Positions 27,318 to 37,384 of a DNA stretch of 64,000 nucleotides are shown here, in pieces. The notes beneath the pieces are model-generated. The model was not told where the DNA came from. It saw nothing but the letters and a program-made list of their open reading frames with translations, and ran no database searches. A program made the position numbers and the translations under genes. Numbering within the stretch: position 1 is the first letter of the stretch; each line of letters starts with the position of its first letter. Source of the DNA: Halobacteriovorax vibrionivorans (GTDB lineage: Bacteria; Bdellovibrionota; Bacteriovoracia; Bacteriovoracales; Bacteriovoracaceae); NCBI RefSeq assembly GCF_003346865.1, contig NZ_QDKL01000003.1, positions 727,821 to 791,820 of the forward strand, in the 5' to 3' direction.

Positions 27318-30218
27318 CTATTCTAATGTTTGGACGAATTCTTTAGAAGCTTCTAGCGCTTGCTTAAAGTTTGTACGATTAATTTGATAAGGCTCCATTT
27401 GCTTTGTAAGCTTTGCCATCGTTGAATTCTTCCACTTTTTAATTCGTGAATCAATAACAACAACTGCTCCTGCATCATTCTCAGTTCTCAGGAGTCGGCC
27501 AAGCTTTTGATGAAGATTACGCGTACGGTGTGCTAGATAATAATCTTCAAATTCATTACCAATATTTGTATCGTAATAATCACGTCTTAATCGAATAACC
27601 TGATCCATTGAAAGATCTGGAATTTTATCAATAAAGACAAATCTTAAAGCGTCACCAGGTACATCAATCCCCTCACCAAAAGACTCCATTCCAATTAGAA
27701 TTCCATTTCCAGAATCCTTAAACTCTTCAACGACATTGGCGCCCATACCTTGAACAAAGACAGGAAGTTTACCTTCAAATTTATCCAACATATACTCGAC
27801 AGCTTTTTCAAACCTGGCACGAGCAGAGAAAAGTAGAAGCGTTCTTCCACCAATATCTTCAATAAATGGAACCAGACGATCACAAACTGTTTTTACAAAA
27901 TCCTTATCATATAAAGATGGTGTATCATCGCATAAGAAGACACGAGTCTTATTCTTATAATCGTATACAGAAGGAAGAAATAGTCCTGAGCGGAAGCGTC
28001 TTTCTGGCTCACTATAGAGATAACCTGTTGACCACTCCATACCACGACTTCCTTGATCTCCATGTTCATTGCCTAATGTTGCGGAAGTATAGACAACTGA
28101 AGAAGATGTCTGAAGAAGTTGATCGTGAAGTATTTTCCCCGTATTAATTGGGCCGGCCGTTAAAAGAAATCCCTGCTGCTCATGATACTTCATTGAAAGA
28201 GAATACGGCTGCGTTGACGTTTCAATTTTTAAAAGAAGCGCTAAGGCATTCATAATATCTTCAAGTGTTCCGACAAAAGATTCAAAGCGAGTCCACGCTG
28301 TAATCTCAGGCGGCCCTTGCATATCACTTGCTTGCCAACGAACAGTATAAGGATAGACCTTCTCATAAATTGATTTAAGAAGATGGTAAATACTTTCAAG
28401 ATGATGGAAAACACTCAGCCTTAGGCCTTCTTTTTCAGTTGGCATAATCATTGGAAGCTCATTCCAGAATTTATCTGTATAGCGAGGCATCTTTTTAAAG
28501 ATCATTTCAAACTTATCAGGTAATTCAAATAAATGATCACGTAACATTGTTGCACTATCAATTGAAAGCATACGAAGTGCCGAGATCTCTTCTTCCTGAT
28601 TACCTTCAATAAGGTTTCCAATTAAATAAAAAAGAGAGCCAAGACCTTGTAGGTTTTGTAATTGTTTTTGTAGACTTTCAAGATCAGACTGCCCTACTTC
28701 AGCAGAAAATGCCTTTGTTGCCTCACCTTCAATCTTATGTGCCTCATCTACAACGACGTATGGAGGACGTGGAAATGACTTTGTCCAAGAAAACATCAAG
28801 GCGTGATTTCCAACAATGATATCAGCTTCTTTTGCATCTCGAAGTCCACGAATATATGTACAATTTGCATAGTATGGACATTGCTTATTTGAGCAGGCCC
28901 TATAATCTACGGCCAAGTCTTTTTCTGCTTGTGAAAAGTCTTCTAATTTCATTTTCAAAACGAAAGGAAGATCATTTCGAGAGATCATATGCTCAAGTGC
29001 ACTATTTGAATTATGAAAGAAAAGTGATTCAAAATAAATATCACTAAATTTTTCTTTGAAGTCTTTTGTGTCAGTGAATAAATCTGTTTCATTTTGTCTT
29101 TGTGTAAAAAGTAACTCGCAAAAGTGGTTACTAGAGCCAACAAGTTGGCGAATCTTTAAGTCCTTTGGTGAGACACCTAAAAGCTTATGAAGTGCTGGAA
29201 CGTCTTTATTCATGGCCTGGGCCTGAAGTGTCTTTGTTCCTGTTGCAACGAGGACCTGTTTTTGTTCACTTAAAGCAAATAATGCAGATGGTACTAAGTA
29301 GCCCAAAGTCTTACCTGTTCCAGTAGGAGCTTGAACCATTGAATGAATATGATTTTTAAAAGACTGCCCAACTTTTAAGGCCAAGTCTTCTTGTGACTTT
29401 CGATAACGATAACCATTAAATAATTTTGAGACTTTTTCTTCATTACTAAATATTTCTTTTACATTGGCACCATTAAAGGTCATATCAAAGTTTTGATGAT
29501 ATTCTTGCTTATCCTCTAAAGTCTTTGGATATGCCCATTCAAGAGCTGTTTCAATATGTGGGATAGGATCAAAATCAATTTGATTTGCAATCTCTAAAAC
29601 GTCTTCTTCATAGAGACTTAGGAATTTAAAGAACCAATATTTATCTAATGAATACTTATGCATTAAAGACATCATGAAATTATACTTTCCAGCATTTTTT
29701 TTCGTCATAAGTGTTGCCACAATAACAACTTTCAATAGATCAATAGAGTCTTGTAAACCACGATGTAGCTCTTTATCTGCAAGTCCCATTCCCACAATAA
29801 AGTTTTCAAGTTTAAGAGAAGACATATGTGGAAATAGTAATGATAAGAAATAAAGGGAGTCTTGCCAGCGATGTCCTTCTCTGAAGTCCAAAGTTTCAAA
29901 ATGATGATCAAGAAAACCCGCTTCAAAGTCAGCATTGTGGGCCAAAATATCATGGCCATCTAATTCAAGAACCTCACCAATTACATCATCAAGCATTGGT
30001 GCCTTCTTAAGCATCTTATTATCGATTCCCGTTAGCTTTTGAATAAATTTAGAAATTTCAAATTCTGGACGGCATAGTGATTCATACTTATGAATAAGTT
30101 TTGTTCCTTCAAATTGAAGAAATCCAACATCAATGATCTCATCAACGCTTGCATCAGCGCCCGATGTCTCAATATCTAATAATGCCCATTTACCCAGTGT
30201 GTTATTGTCTTCGCTCAT
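27318..30218 (-). CDS. DinG-like helicase fused to a DnaQ-type 3'-5' exonuclease
   Basis: 966 residues. Residues 8-170 form a DEDDh exonuclease: ALLDIETSG, AHNADFEAGFL, and HRGLQDSIDL. The helicase part has Walker A QAPTGTGKT (about 297-305), a cysteine cluster for a 4Fe-4S site (ACSNKQCPYYANC), DEAH, and C-terminal motifs with GMESFGEGIDVPG and QKLGRLLRTENDAG. The same exonuclease-DinG fusion is known in Firmicutes. It likely unwinds and trims damaged or structured DNA. The monocistronic gene ends 6 bases from a convergent gene. Confidence 0.93.
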   Translation of the reverse strand: MSEDNNTLGKWALLDIETSGADASVDEIIDVGFLQFEGTKLIHKYESLCRPEFEISKFIQKLTGIDNKMLKKAPMLDDVIGEVLELDGHDILAHNADFEAGFLDHHFETLDFREGHRWQDSLYFLSLLFPHMSSLKLENFIVGMGLADKELHRGLQDSIDLLKVVIVATLMTKKNAGKYNFMMSLMHKYSLDKYWFFKFLSLYEEDVLEIANQIDFDPIPHIETALEWAYPKTLEDKQEYHQNFDMTFNGANVKEIFSNEEKVSKLFNGYRYRKSQEDLALKVGQSFKNHIHSMVQAPTGTGKTLGYLVPSALFALSEQKQVLVATGTKTLQAQAMNKDVPALHKLLGVSPKDLKIRQLVGSSNHFCELLFTQRQNETDLFTDTKDFKEKFSDIYFESLFFHNSNSALEHMISRNDLPFVLKMKLEDFSQAEKDLAVDYRACSNKQCPYYANCTYIRGLRDAKEADIIVGNHALMFSWTKSFPRPPYVVVDEAHKIEGEATKAFSAEVGQSDLESLQKQLQNLQGLGSLFYLIGNLIEGNQEEEISALRMLSIDSATMLRDHLFELPDKFEMIFKKMPRYTDKFWNELPMIMPTEKEGLRLSVFHHLESIYHLLKSIYEKVYPYTVRWQASDMQGPPEITAWTRFESFVGTLEDIMNALALLLKIETSTQPYSLSMKYHEQQGFLLTAGPINTGKILHDQLLQTSSSVVYTSATLGNEHGDQGSRGMEWSTGYLYSEPERRFRSGLFLPSVYDYKNKTRVFLCDDTPSLYDKDFVKTVCDRLVPFIEDIGGRTLLLFSARARFEKAVEYMLDKFEGKLPVFVQGMGANVVEEFKDSGNGILIGMESFGEGIDVPGDALRFVFIDKIPDLSMDQVIRLRRDYYDTNIGNEFEDYYLAHRTRNLHQKLGRLLRTENDAGAVVVIDSRIKKWKNSTMAKLTKQMEPYQINRTNFKQALEASKEFVQTLE

Positions 30219-30329
30219 ATCATCTTCCTCTAAAGATAAGTTAGCACTGTTGAATCATATTGATAATCAACTTTTTATGTCATATTCTAGGTATATATTA
30301 TTAATTGGGTATTTTTATAAGGCCATTAC

Positions 30330-30728
30330 ATGTCTTCAGCGACTTTTTTTCAAATTCAGTCATTTATCATCCTAGCTCTTATGGTTTACGGGGTGACGCA
30401 GAGTAAGAAACGCAAAAAGCATATTAAAATTATGTCGAGCGCAATTATCTGGGATATCCTACTAATTTTACAAATTGAATTAAATCGCAGTGCGATAGAT
30501 AAGGCCCTGGAAGTCTTTCAATCACAAACTGCTTTAAAAATACACTTATTCTTTGCAGTATCGAGTGTTGTACTCTATTTCGCAATGATCATCTCAGGTA
30601 GAAAGGTTCTTGCAGGAGATCGCTCATTCATTCCAAAGCATCGTTACCTAGGAATTACGACATTAGCATTTCGTATCCTAACTTTTATAACGAGCTTCTA
30701 TGCTGCTGCAAAACCAATTATAAATTAA
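30330..30728 (+). CDS. Four-helix membrane protein, DUF420-like
   Basis: 132 residues with four membrane helices. The KKHIKIMSSAIIWDI and ALKIHLFFAV segments place basic residues and histidines as in DUF420/haem-copper oxidase-associated small proteins. A conserved-looking HRYLGI precedes the last helix. No function is assigned. It lies 13 bases before the bolA-like gene with which it is probably co-transcribed. Confidence 0.6.
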   Translation: MSSATFFQIQSFIILALMVYGVTQSKKRKKHIKIMSSAIIWDILLILQIELNRSAIDKALEVFQSQTALKIHLFFAVSSVVLYFAMIISGRKVLAGDRSFIPKHRYLGITTLAFRILTFITSFYAAAKPIIN

Positions 30729-30741
30729 GAGGATTCACTAA

Positions 30742-30993
30742 ATGTTATTTGAACAAGTAAAAACAATAATCGAAGAAAATATCAAAGACTCACAAGTTCA
30801 AGTTTATGACTTAACTGGTGGCGGTGATCATCTTGGAATCACAATTATTAGTGATGAATTCAAAGGAAAGATGCTTCTAGCACAACACCGTATGGTTATG
30901 GATATTCTAAAGCAAAAACTAAGTGAGGACCTTCACGCAGTACAGCTTAAAACACTAACTGTTGAGCAGGCCCAAAACCAAGGTTTGATTTAG
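30742..30993 (+). CDS. BolA/IbaG-family protein
   Basis: 83 residues. It has the BolA fold pattern: an N-terminal helix (VKTIIEENI), VQVYDLTGGGDHLGITIISDEFKGK with the loop residues, and a final helix with MDILKQKLSEDLHA. These proteins pair with monothiol glutaredoxins in Fe-S trafficking or act as transcription regulators. An AGAGG ribosome site precedes the start. Its stop overlaps the convergent pilin-like gene by 4 bases. Confidence 0.87.
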   Translation: MLFEQVKTIIEENIKDSQVQVYDLTGGGDHLGITIISDEFKGKMLLAQHRMVMDILKQKLSEDLHAVQLKTLTVEQAQNQGLI

Positions 30994-31964
30994 TTTTCAA
31001 CAACATCAAATCGAACATTAATAAATGGTAACGAGACATCTTTACGAGAGAAGCTTAACTCTTTAAAACCGTCTCCAATAACAAACTCTCTATAAGTTCC
31101 ATCTGAGCGCTTTACACCGCGATATAAACGGCCAAGTACTTGGTCATTATCTTTATAGGCTTTTAAACGGTAACGAATGATTCGAGCTCTTGCTACATAC
31201 ACAGAGTTTGCAAGCCCATAAACAAAGGGAATATTTCTTAAAAAGTCATCTTCACTATTATAATAATTCATCGATCTCACATCCCAATTTATAAATAAAT
31301 CAGGCTCAATATCTTCTTTTTCTAATTTAGATGCACCTTTTGACTTCACCCAACCAAGATAGTTATATTTAGTAGGTGCATTCTTTCCTGGCTCACTACT
31401 ATCTTTACGAACAGGAAGGTTTGCATAGGCATAAATCAGCGCCCCCTTTCTCCATATAATATCTTGTTGCTCATCAGGCAAAGAAGGCTGATATAATTTA
31501 TTATTCAAATTATTATTAAAGTTTAAACTTTGAAACTCTGTACTTGAGTTATAAGCTTCACTTGGATTTAAAATAACTTCTTTAGAAAAGAAAGGGTCTT
31601 GAATAAGAAAATAAATTGGGCGAGAAAATGAGCCTACTCCCGATGGAGTTTTAAGAACGAACTCTCTTTGACAATTTTCTTCACAAGTAACATCAAAATA
31701 AAAATCGAAAAAGTTCCTATCGTTATCATCCATTAACTCAAGTGAGCCCAGAGAGAATTTTGCAAGAGATAGGTCCTTACTTAAGACCTGTTCAAATTGC
31801 GTTAAATTAATTGTTTCTAAAATCTCTTCTGTTACTTTTTTATTATCTCTTTTATAACGACTAAAGAATGACGTTGCTGACAATAAGACTACTCCTGCAA
31901 GTCCTGAAGCAACTAATAATTCGACAAGGGAGAAACCATTACTCTTTTTTATAAACTTAAACAT
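30990..31964 (-). CDS. PilW/GspJ-like minor pilin
   Basis: 324 residues from ATG 31964, chosen because AGGGGA lies just upstream; longer starts overlap the previous gene. A type III/IV prepilin signal is present: KKSNG then FSLVELLVASG with the Glu at mature position 5, and a hydrophobic helix. The remaining 290 residues form a globular periplasmic region without recognised domains. It is the last gene of a four-gene pilus/pseudopilus operon and starts 2 bases after the previous stop. Confidence 0.75.
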   Translation of the reverse strand: MFKFIKKSNGFSLVELLVASGLAGVVLLSATSFFSRYKRDNKKVTEEILETINLTQFEQVLSKDLSLAKFSLGSLELMDDNDRNFFDFYFDVTCEENCQREFVLKTPSGVGSFSRPIYFLIQDPFFSKEVILNPSEAYNSSTEFQSLNFNNNLNNKLYQPSLPDEQQDIIWRKGALIYAYANLPVRKDSSEPGKNAPTKYNYLGWVKSKGASKLEKEDIEPDLFINWDVRSMNYYNSEDDFLRNIPFVYGLANSVYVARARIIRYRLKAYKDNDQVLGRLYRGVKRSDGTYREFVIGDGFKELSFSRKDVSLPFINVRFDVVEN

Positions 31965-31965
31965 T

Positions 31966-32412
31966 CTATTCCCCTGAAATAACAAATTCATAATCCTTAA
32001 AGCCTTCAATATAAGACTTATGTGTTACGCGAATAACAAGCTTTAAAAGCCCACGATATGTCGGGTGAGGTGTTAGAATATAGCCCATACGGCCTGGGCA
32101 ACTAGGACACTCTTCAACAGATGTTACCAACTTATCATTCCAAGCAAGAGGAAGCTTTTCATTGAGATCTTGTACACTTGTCATTGATAAGAATTCATCA
32201 CTATTCATATTAACCTGAAAAACAGCACTATTTGATGATATTTTACGATACAAAGAATTAACAAGATTATGTTGAACGACCTGACTTCTCGATTTCTTAT
32301 TTGCACTTCTAAAAATATTTTGTCCACCGACAAAGGCATATATTAGAACACCTAGTAGGCCAGCTGTGACAACAATCTCTGCTAAAGATAAACCTTTATT
32401 ATCCAACTTCAA
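31966..32412 (-). CDS. PilV/GspI-like minor pilin
   Basis: 148 residues beginning at a TTG codon directly after the previous stop, with GGGAG 7 bases upstream. The prepilin peptide is MKLDNKG, and the mature start LSLAEIVVTAGLLG has Glu at position 5. A pair of cysteines (CPSCPG) lies at about 98-101. Minor pilins of this kind prime pilus or pseudopilus assembly. It is third in the operon. Confidence 0.75.
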   Translation of the reverse strand: MKLDNKGLSLAEIVVTAGLLGVLIYAFVGGQNIFRSANKKSRSQVVQHNLVNSLYRKISSNSAVFQVNMNSDEFLSMTSVQDLNEKLPLAWNDKLVTSVEECPSCPGRMGYILTPHPTYRGLLKLVIRVTHKSYIEGFKDYEFVISGE

Positions 32413-35250
32413 CTATAAACTCCCAGTTTCAACCCAATATGTTTGGATATTAAATCGGCGGTAACGATTTGGTATTTTTGATTTTGTGACAAGTCCCCCA
32501 CTTTCAGGAAGCCCTATTTCTGGATCAACAGTCGTCCAGTTATAATTATTTGGCCCCTCTAAGACAAAATGAATTGGGGAGCAAGTTCTTAAATCATATT
32601 GCTCCTGTCTTGAAATATTTTTATTCCAAACAGTAATATTAGAATCACATTCTAGTAACTCTCCATTTTCATCTCGACGGGCAAGCCATTTATACTCTCT
32701 TAGCTTTTCGATAGCGGCCGGATGCCAAATACTATAGAAATTCACACCACTGGTAAGAGCACCACTTGATATTTCTAACTCATTTACTAGTAGTGTTCCC
32801 ACAAAAGTTAAAGGCGTTGAACGAGGTTCAATCTCTAGCTCAAGACAAGCGTAGAAACCAAAGATAAAACTCACATCACTTGGAATAATGCATTTCTTAG
32901 TGACCGATTGATTAGGTATCCCACCAGCATCACCTGGATACATATTACTTTGATTAAATAAGTAACGATCTTGCATTTCCATCGTCTCAGTCAATGTAAT
33001 TCCATTTCCACCAACATCATACATCCAAGAATGCAGCGTATTCTTTGTAAAAGAGATATCCCAAGAATAATTGTCATTAACAGGTATGCCAGAGCACTTT
33101 TCTTTTAACTCTTTACTTTCAGAAATACTTAAGCCACCTTCAGGCATAAATAATTCCTTACTAAGTTTTTCAAATAGTCCCGGCATCGGCTTGCGAGGAG
33201 GTTCATTAAATCCATTATCGCGCTTTAACATTGTCCAGCCCTTAAGCTCTTCATCTCCGGCATTTGTATACTTAATAGATTCAACCACTCCTTCTTTATT
33301 TCGAATGAGTTTTATATTAATGAGGTTTGGATTACCTAATTCATTAGGTCCTGGTTTATGGGCCTCATTATTACGACGTCCTGTTGTGTAATTAGAACTA
33401 TTCTCAATGGCAAAATCAAAAGCTGTTAACGATAATGTAATATCAGATATATTCTTATACGCATCACTATTGAGTTGATCCTTATTACTTATATCAACTT
33501 TAAAGTTTGTGATATTTGTTGTTGAGGCCGAAAGACTAAAATCAATACTAGGCTGCTTTTTTAAATACTCTTCAATTTCTTCAAGTGATTCATCCTTCAT
33601 TTCAGCATATTCATTAGAAGCAGTTTCGATTGCGTTAACACGAGACTCGCAGCTGGCCTTAGCACCAGGATCATCGTTGTATACACTTGCACAACTACTA
33701 CTTTTTGATTCATTGAAATTAGAATCAACAAGGCTACATTTATCTGATCTTACCTTAGGATCTTTAGAGTTGAGATCACTACATTTACTTGAAATATTTC
33801 TAACAACTCTTTGAAAGTCATTTTCCTTATAAGTGTCATCAAATTCTTCATCTGTTACTGTTTCTTTAGTAAGAACTTCCTTAGATTTAATAAAGTTAAT
33901 GCTAGAGTTTAAGTTAATTTTGAATTCTGTATCACGTGCTAGTAACAACTCTGCAGTTTCACCATTAGCAGGAACAGAAACGTCCATTTTCATGATTGGC
34001 TTTTCAGATTTACCTACATCTATATAAGAGACTGTATTTTTGTCATTTTTTAAAATAACAGTATAGCCCTTCGTTGAGCTAACTAATTCACTTGGGAAGG
34101 CATATTCTTTAAATTCATTTGATATCGGAAGATTTGTTTTTGAAAGTCCGACACTAAAGCCACTACCACTTAATTTACCAAATAATCTAGAATCTCTAGT
34201 TTCAGATAAGTTCTCTTCTAGCTCGCGCCAAATATCACACTTCTTTGCCAGACTTGTATCAACATAATATTCATTACCAAATAAGGCGGCAATCCCCTCA
34301 TCGACTTCGTCTTCAAAGACAACGCCTCGTTTTATCGTTTTTACATTAGCATAAGTCGAATAAAGTTGATCATCCTGTCCACCAAAACTCTTTGGCACAA
34401 AATTACCAGAACCACTTTTGACAGCACCTCTTCCTAAATGAATATTGGAATAAATCCCAACTGGTGCATAAGAGCTCGACGGTAGAATAAGGTCATTATC
34501 AACATAAATTGGTGCGTGAATATTTAAGCCCTTTGAGCTCTCCGATCCAGTATATTTAGATAAGTCTAGATCCCCACCTTTAATGATTGCAAATTGATTT
34601 AGGGTTCTTGGAAATAGACCAACTAAACTTCTCCCGTAGGGTCTACTATTATAATCGGAGCATCTATCGATATCCTTCATTTTTGCTTCAACAAAGATTT
34701 CGATATAGCGATCATCCCCTGATTTATAAAGAGCACTATTTTCAGCTTTCTTTAAAGAAATTGAAACTTCATCCATACAATTTCTAAGCGTATTAGTTAG
34801 AGAAAGGTTAATTGGATGGGACTGACTTAACTCCCCTAGAGACTTTATATTTATTGTTGTCGAGACCTCATCAAGAGCAGGTTCAAAGCCAATTTCTTTA
34901 TTATATTCATTTTTATAGGCTTGCTTAATCGCAGTTAGAGAAGCGCTAGACCATAGAAGCCTTTCAAGATTTAACTTATTACTAATTACTTCATGCATAT
35001 CTCCAGAACAGCTTTCGCTTCTGGCCCACTTATCATCCATACACCAACGATTTTTTAAAGCATGAGTCGTGTATGAAATAATACCGCGAGTAAAGGTATC
35101 CATTTCAGCATTTATGCGGCCATCTTTTTTCTTTTTTGAGACAACGTCGAGAACCTGATTTAGGTTCATTGTGAGATACGCTGCGGCCACCGAAGCAAAA
35201 ATTATAAATGCTAGAGCAGCACCACCGCGTTCATTTCTTAACAACTTCAT
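32413..35250 (-). CDS. Very large PilX/GspK-like minor pilin or pilus-tip protein
   Basis: 945 residues. The N-terminus is prepilin-like (NERGGAALAFIIFASVAAAYLTMN) but lacks Glu at position 5, as is usual for GspK/PilX proteins. GspK is about 300 residues, so this protein carries some 600 extra. Residues around 470-560 are rich in Ser, Asp and Cys. C-terminal strands and several scattered cysteines suggest a secreted adhesin-like domain. It follows the EF-hand protein gene by 28 bases and precedes the PilV-like gene without a gap. Confidence 0.65.
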   Translation of the reverse strand: MKLLRNERGGAALAFIIFASVAAAYLTMNLNQVLDVVSKKKKDGRINAEMDTFTRGIISYTTHALKNRWCMDDKWARSESCSGDMHEVISNKLNLERLLWSSASLTAIKQAYKNEYNKEIGFEPALDEVSTTINIKSLGELSQSHPINLSLTNTLRNCMDEVSISLKKAENSALYKSGDDRYIEIFVEAKMKDIDRCSDYNSRPYGRSLVGLFPRTLNQFAIIKGGDLDLSKYTGSESSKGLNIHAPIYVDNDLILPSSSYAPVGIYSNIHLGRGAVKSGSGNFVPKSFGGQDDQLYSTYANVKTIKRGVVFEDEVDEGIAALFGNEYYVDTSLAKKCDIWRELEENLSETRDSRLFGKLSGSGFSVGLSKTNLPISNEFKEYAFPSELVSSTKGYTVILKNDKNTVSYIDVGKSEKPIMKMDVSVPANGETAELLLARDTEFKINLNSSINFIKSKEVLTKETVTDEEFDDTYKENDFQRVVRNISSKCSDLNSKDPKVRSDKCSLVDSNFNESKSSSCASVYNDDPGAKASCESRVNAIETASNEYAEMKDESLEEIEEYLKKQPSIDFSLSASTTNITNFKVDISNKDQLNSDAYKNISDITLSLTAFDFAIENSSNYTTGRRNNEAHKPGPNELGNPNLINIKLIRNKEGVVESIKYTNAGDEELKGWTMLKRDNGFNEPPRKPMPGLFEKLSKELFMPEGGLSISESKELKEKCSGIPVNDNYSWDISFTKNTLHSWMYDVGGNGITLTETMEMQDRYLFNQSNMYPGDAGGIPNQSVTKKCIIPSDVSFIFGFYACLELEIEPRSTPLTFVGTLLVNELEISSGALTSGVNFYSIWHPAAIEKLREYKWLARRDENGELLECDSNITVWNKNISRQEQYDLRTCSPIHFVLEGPNNYNWTTVDPEIGLPESGGLVTKSKIPNRYRRFNIQTYWVETGSL

Positions 35251-35278
35251 AAAAATCCATTTTTAATCAATTCAATTA

Positions 35279-36697
35279 CTATATTGCAGGAGAAAACCAA
35301 ATATCGTAAACGCTTCCAATGCGTCCATCTTCAGTCGTAAAAGTCGACTTCTCTCTGGCCTCTGCTCGCCCTTCAAAAGCGATATGTCCTCTTTTATATT
35401 CTAAGTTTATTGAAGTAACACCTTTCTTTGGTAATGTCGTCATTTCAGAACTTTCACTGATCCCGTTACCATTGAGATCATTCCATAGAATTAAATTTGA
35501 ATATACTTCGTCATTAATATCGATTACACCGTCATTATTAGAATCATACTTAGCTAAAGCTCTAAAGCCATTTTCATATGTATTTTGATCACCGAATAAC
35601 TCAAGGGCACTATTAATTTTTCCATCACCGTTTCGATCAATGGCAAGGAAATAACCTTTCGAATTAGGCTCTACCCAGTTTACGACTGGTACATCATTTA
35701 TTAGTGGAAATGAACTTCTTCCTAAGAAGTCAGGGAGATTCGCATCGAAGAATAACATTAGTGGTGAATAATAAGAGCCACAGAATTGATTTCTTCCAAG
35801 AAACGCCGCTTTTACATTTAGGCAGTCTTCAAAGTCATTAAGGCCAATACTTCCCTTATAGTCGAGCTTAACCCACTTATCTTCTTTTTCATTATGTTGA
35901 AAGAATTCCACACGTACATCACTAGAAGAGCCAGAGAAAATTACACGGCCAGTACTTAGATCACGTGCTCCAACTCTTTTTGGAATACTTAATTGCGCAA
36001 TTGAAACATTAACTTCACCTTCATGAATTTCACTTTCAGTATCTTCCTGAGCACCTGATACAATTTCAGTTGAAACATCCATTGCTTCCTTACCTCGGAT
36101 ACCACAATTGGCAAGCCCAGGCTTTTTCGTATATGAAGACTTGGCAGCGTAGCCAGTTCCCTTCCAATTATAGAAGAATTTACATTTAATATTTGAATTG
36201 AGAGCTGCTTGAGCGAGAGGGTCTCCTTGACGACGACAATCAAGAGCATCGTTTAAAAAGAACTTTGCCCTCTTGTAAGCACATTTATATTTAACATCAC
36301 GTGAAGAGTTTCCACTTTTTATTAAACAATTAACATCATTTGATTCAGCATTCCACGTACATGATTGCCCATAAGTATTTGGCCAAGTTACCTGAGGAGA
36401 GAAGACCGTATTACTCTCAAAGTGTTGTCCACCATTTGATAACTTCACATTCATTCTAATATCACCACCACGAGGATCAATCGTACTCTTAGCATGCCTT
36501 AGGTTTGCACCATAACAAGTAGGAGTTAGCGTAATATTTAAATGTTTTGAGCGAAATTGATCACACGAGTTCTTCTTAATAACATTTCCCACTTGGTTTA
36601 ACCTAACTCCAAGGGCCGTGTTATTTGGAATAACAGAAATTCCTTGAGCAAAGACTTGATGACTACTAAAGATTGTTAAAAATATTAGTACTAACAC
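35279..36697 (-). CDS. Secreted protein with EF-hand-like calcium loops
   Basis: 472 residues starting at GTG 36697 with an AAGGGG ribosome site. A signal peptide (ending VFA) is followed by a cysteine-containing region. The C-terminal part has three calcium-loop-like segments: DRNGDGKINSALELFGD, DSNNDGVIDINDE and DLNGNGISESSE. It is the first gene of the minor-pilin operon. PilY1 tip proteins also bind calcium, so a pilus-tip or surface role is plausible, but no PilY1 propeller is visible. Confidence 0.65.
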   Translation of the reverse strand: MLVLIFLTIFSSHQVFAQGISVIPNNTALGVRLNQVGNVIKKNSCDQFRSKHLNITLTPTCYGANLRHAKSTIDPRGGDIRMNVKLSNGGQHFESNTVFSPQVTWPNTYGQSCTWNAESNDVNCLIKSGNSSRDVKYKCAYKRAKFFLNDALDCRRQGDPLAQAALNSNIKCKFFYNWKGTGYAAKSSYTKKPGLANCGIRGKEAMDVSTEIVSGAQEDTESEIHEGEVNVSIAQLSIPKRVGARDLSTGRVIFSGSSSDVRVEFFQHNEKEDKWVKLDYKGSIGLNDFEDCLNVKAAFLGRNQFCGSYYSPLMLFFDANLPDFLGRSSFPLINDVPVVNWVEPNSKGYFLAIDRNGDGKINSALELFGDQNTYENGFRALAKYDSNNDGVIDINDEVYSNLILWNDLNGNGISESSEMTTLPKKGVTSINLEYKRGHIAFEGRAEAREKSTFTTEDGRIGSVYDIWFSPAI

Positions 36698-36836
36698 TTC
36701 TGAGATCCCCTTATTTGCAAGTAATTTTCTTTAGATTAACATAGGTTTTTTAACTACTTACAACTTACTGATTTTACTTCAACTCAATTTGGTCCCAACG
36801 TATCTTACTAAAAATACATGAGAACTTTTCTTGGCA

Positions 36837-37301
36837 TTACTCATGAGATGAGTTCTGCTTATCGACTAAATCATTAAAAGAATCCTCGATCTCTCTGAAG
36901 TAATCTCCTTTTCGAAATGTTACTTTCTCTAGGAAATGTTCTTCATCCTCTTCAGACTTAGCAAGCTTCTTAAAGTGATTGTTTAAACGATATAAAGGGC
37001 CCGCAATCTTGTGGGACATTGTTAAACCTAAATATAGAAATAGAAAGAAAGAAACTAAGACTGCAATAAGAAGAGAAAAGCTTATGATTTGAACTTGAAC
37101 ATCCCAAAAGCCTTGAAAGGCAGCACTTTGAAAGAAGCCACTCTCCTCTGCCATCTCTCTGACATTTACAAGAAACGACAAAATTGTGGCAACAAAAAGT
37201 CCACACGAGATAAGATTTAAAAATCCAAATTTAACGAGAAAGTGTTTTTGAAATTCTGGGTTAATCCAGATTTGTTTGAGGCGTCGGCGATTTTTTGCCA
37301 T
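36837..37301 (-). CDS. Two-helix membrane protein with HAMP-like segment
   Basis: 154 residues: a basic start (KNRRRLKQIW), two membrane helices (about 22-44 and 72-95) around a short periplasmic loop, then a cytoplasmic region beginning MSHKIAGPLYRLNNHFKKL, which matches the start of HAMP domains (a conserved Pro and following helix). There is no kinase, cyclase or chemotaxis domain after it, so it is a stand-alone HAMP-type protein. Its ribosome site lies inside a perfect hairpin, described separately. Confidence 0.7.
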   Translation of the reverse strand: MAKNRRRLKQIWINPEFQKHFLVKFGFLNLISCGLFVATILSFLVNVREMAEESGFFQSAAFQGFWDVQVQIISFSLLIAVLVSFFLFLYLGLTMSHKIAGPLYRLNNHFKKLAKSEEDEEHFLEKVTFRKGDYFREIEDSFNDLVDKQNSSHE

Positions 37302-37309
37302 TTATGAGA

Positions 37310-37342
37310 CTCCTATAATAAGTGTTTAATTTATTATAGGAG
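37310..37342 (-). promoter_or_regulatory. Perfect hairpin covering the ribosome site of the HAMP-like gene
   Basis: CTCCTATAATAA (37310-37321) and TTATTATAGGAG (37331-37342) are perfect 12-bp arms around a 9-base loop. On the minus strand the 3' arm contains AGGAG, which is the only ribosome site, 8 bases before ATG 37301. The hairpin would hide it. It could act as an RNA switch or thermometer, or the same palindrome could be an operator. Confidence 0.65.
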
Positions 37343-37384
37343 CTCACTTAAGTTATTGAAACATGGAAAAAGTTAACCTGTTTC

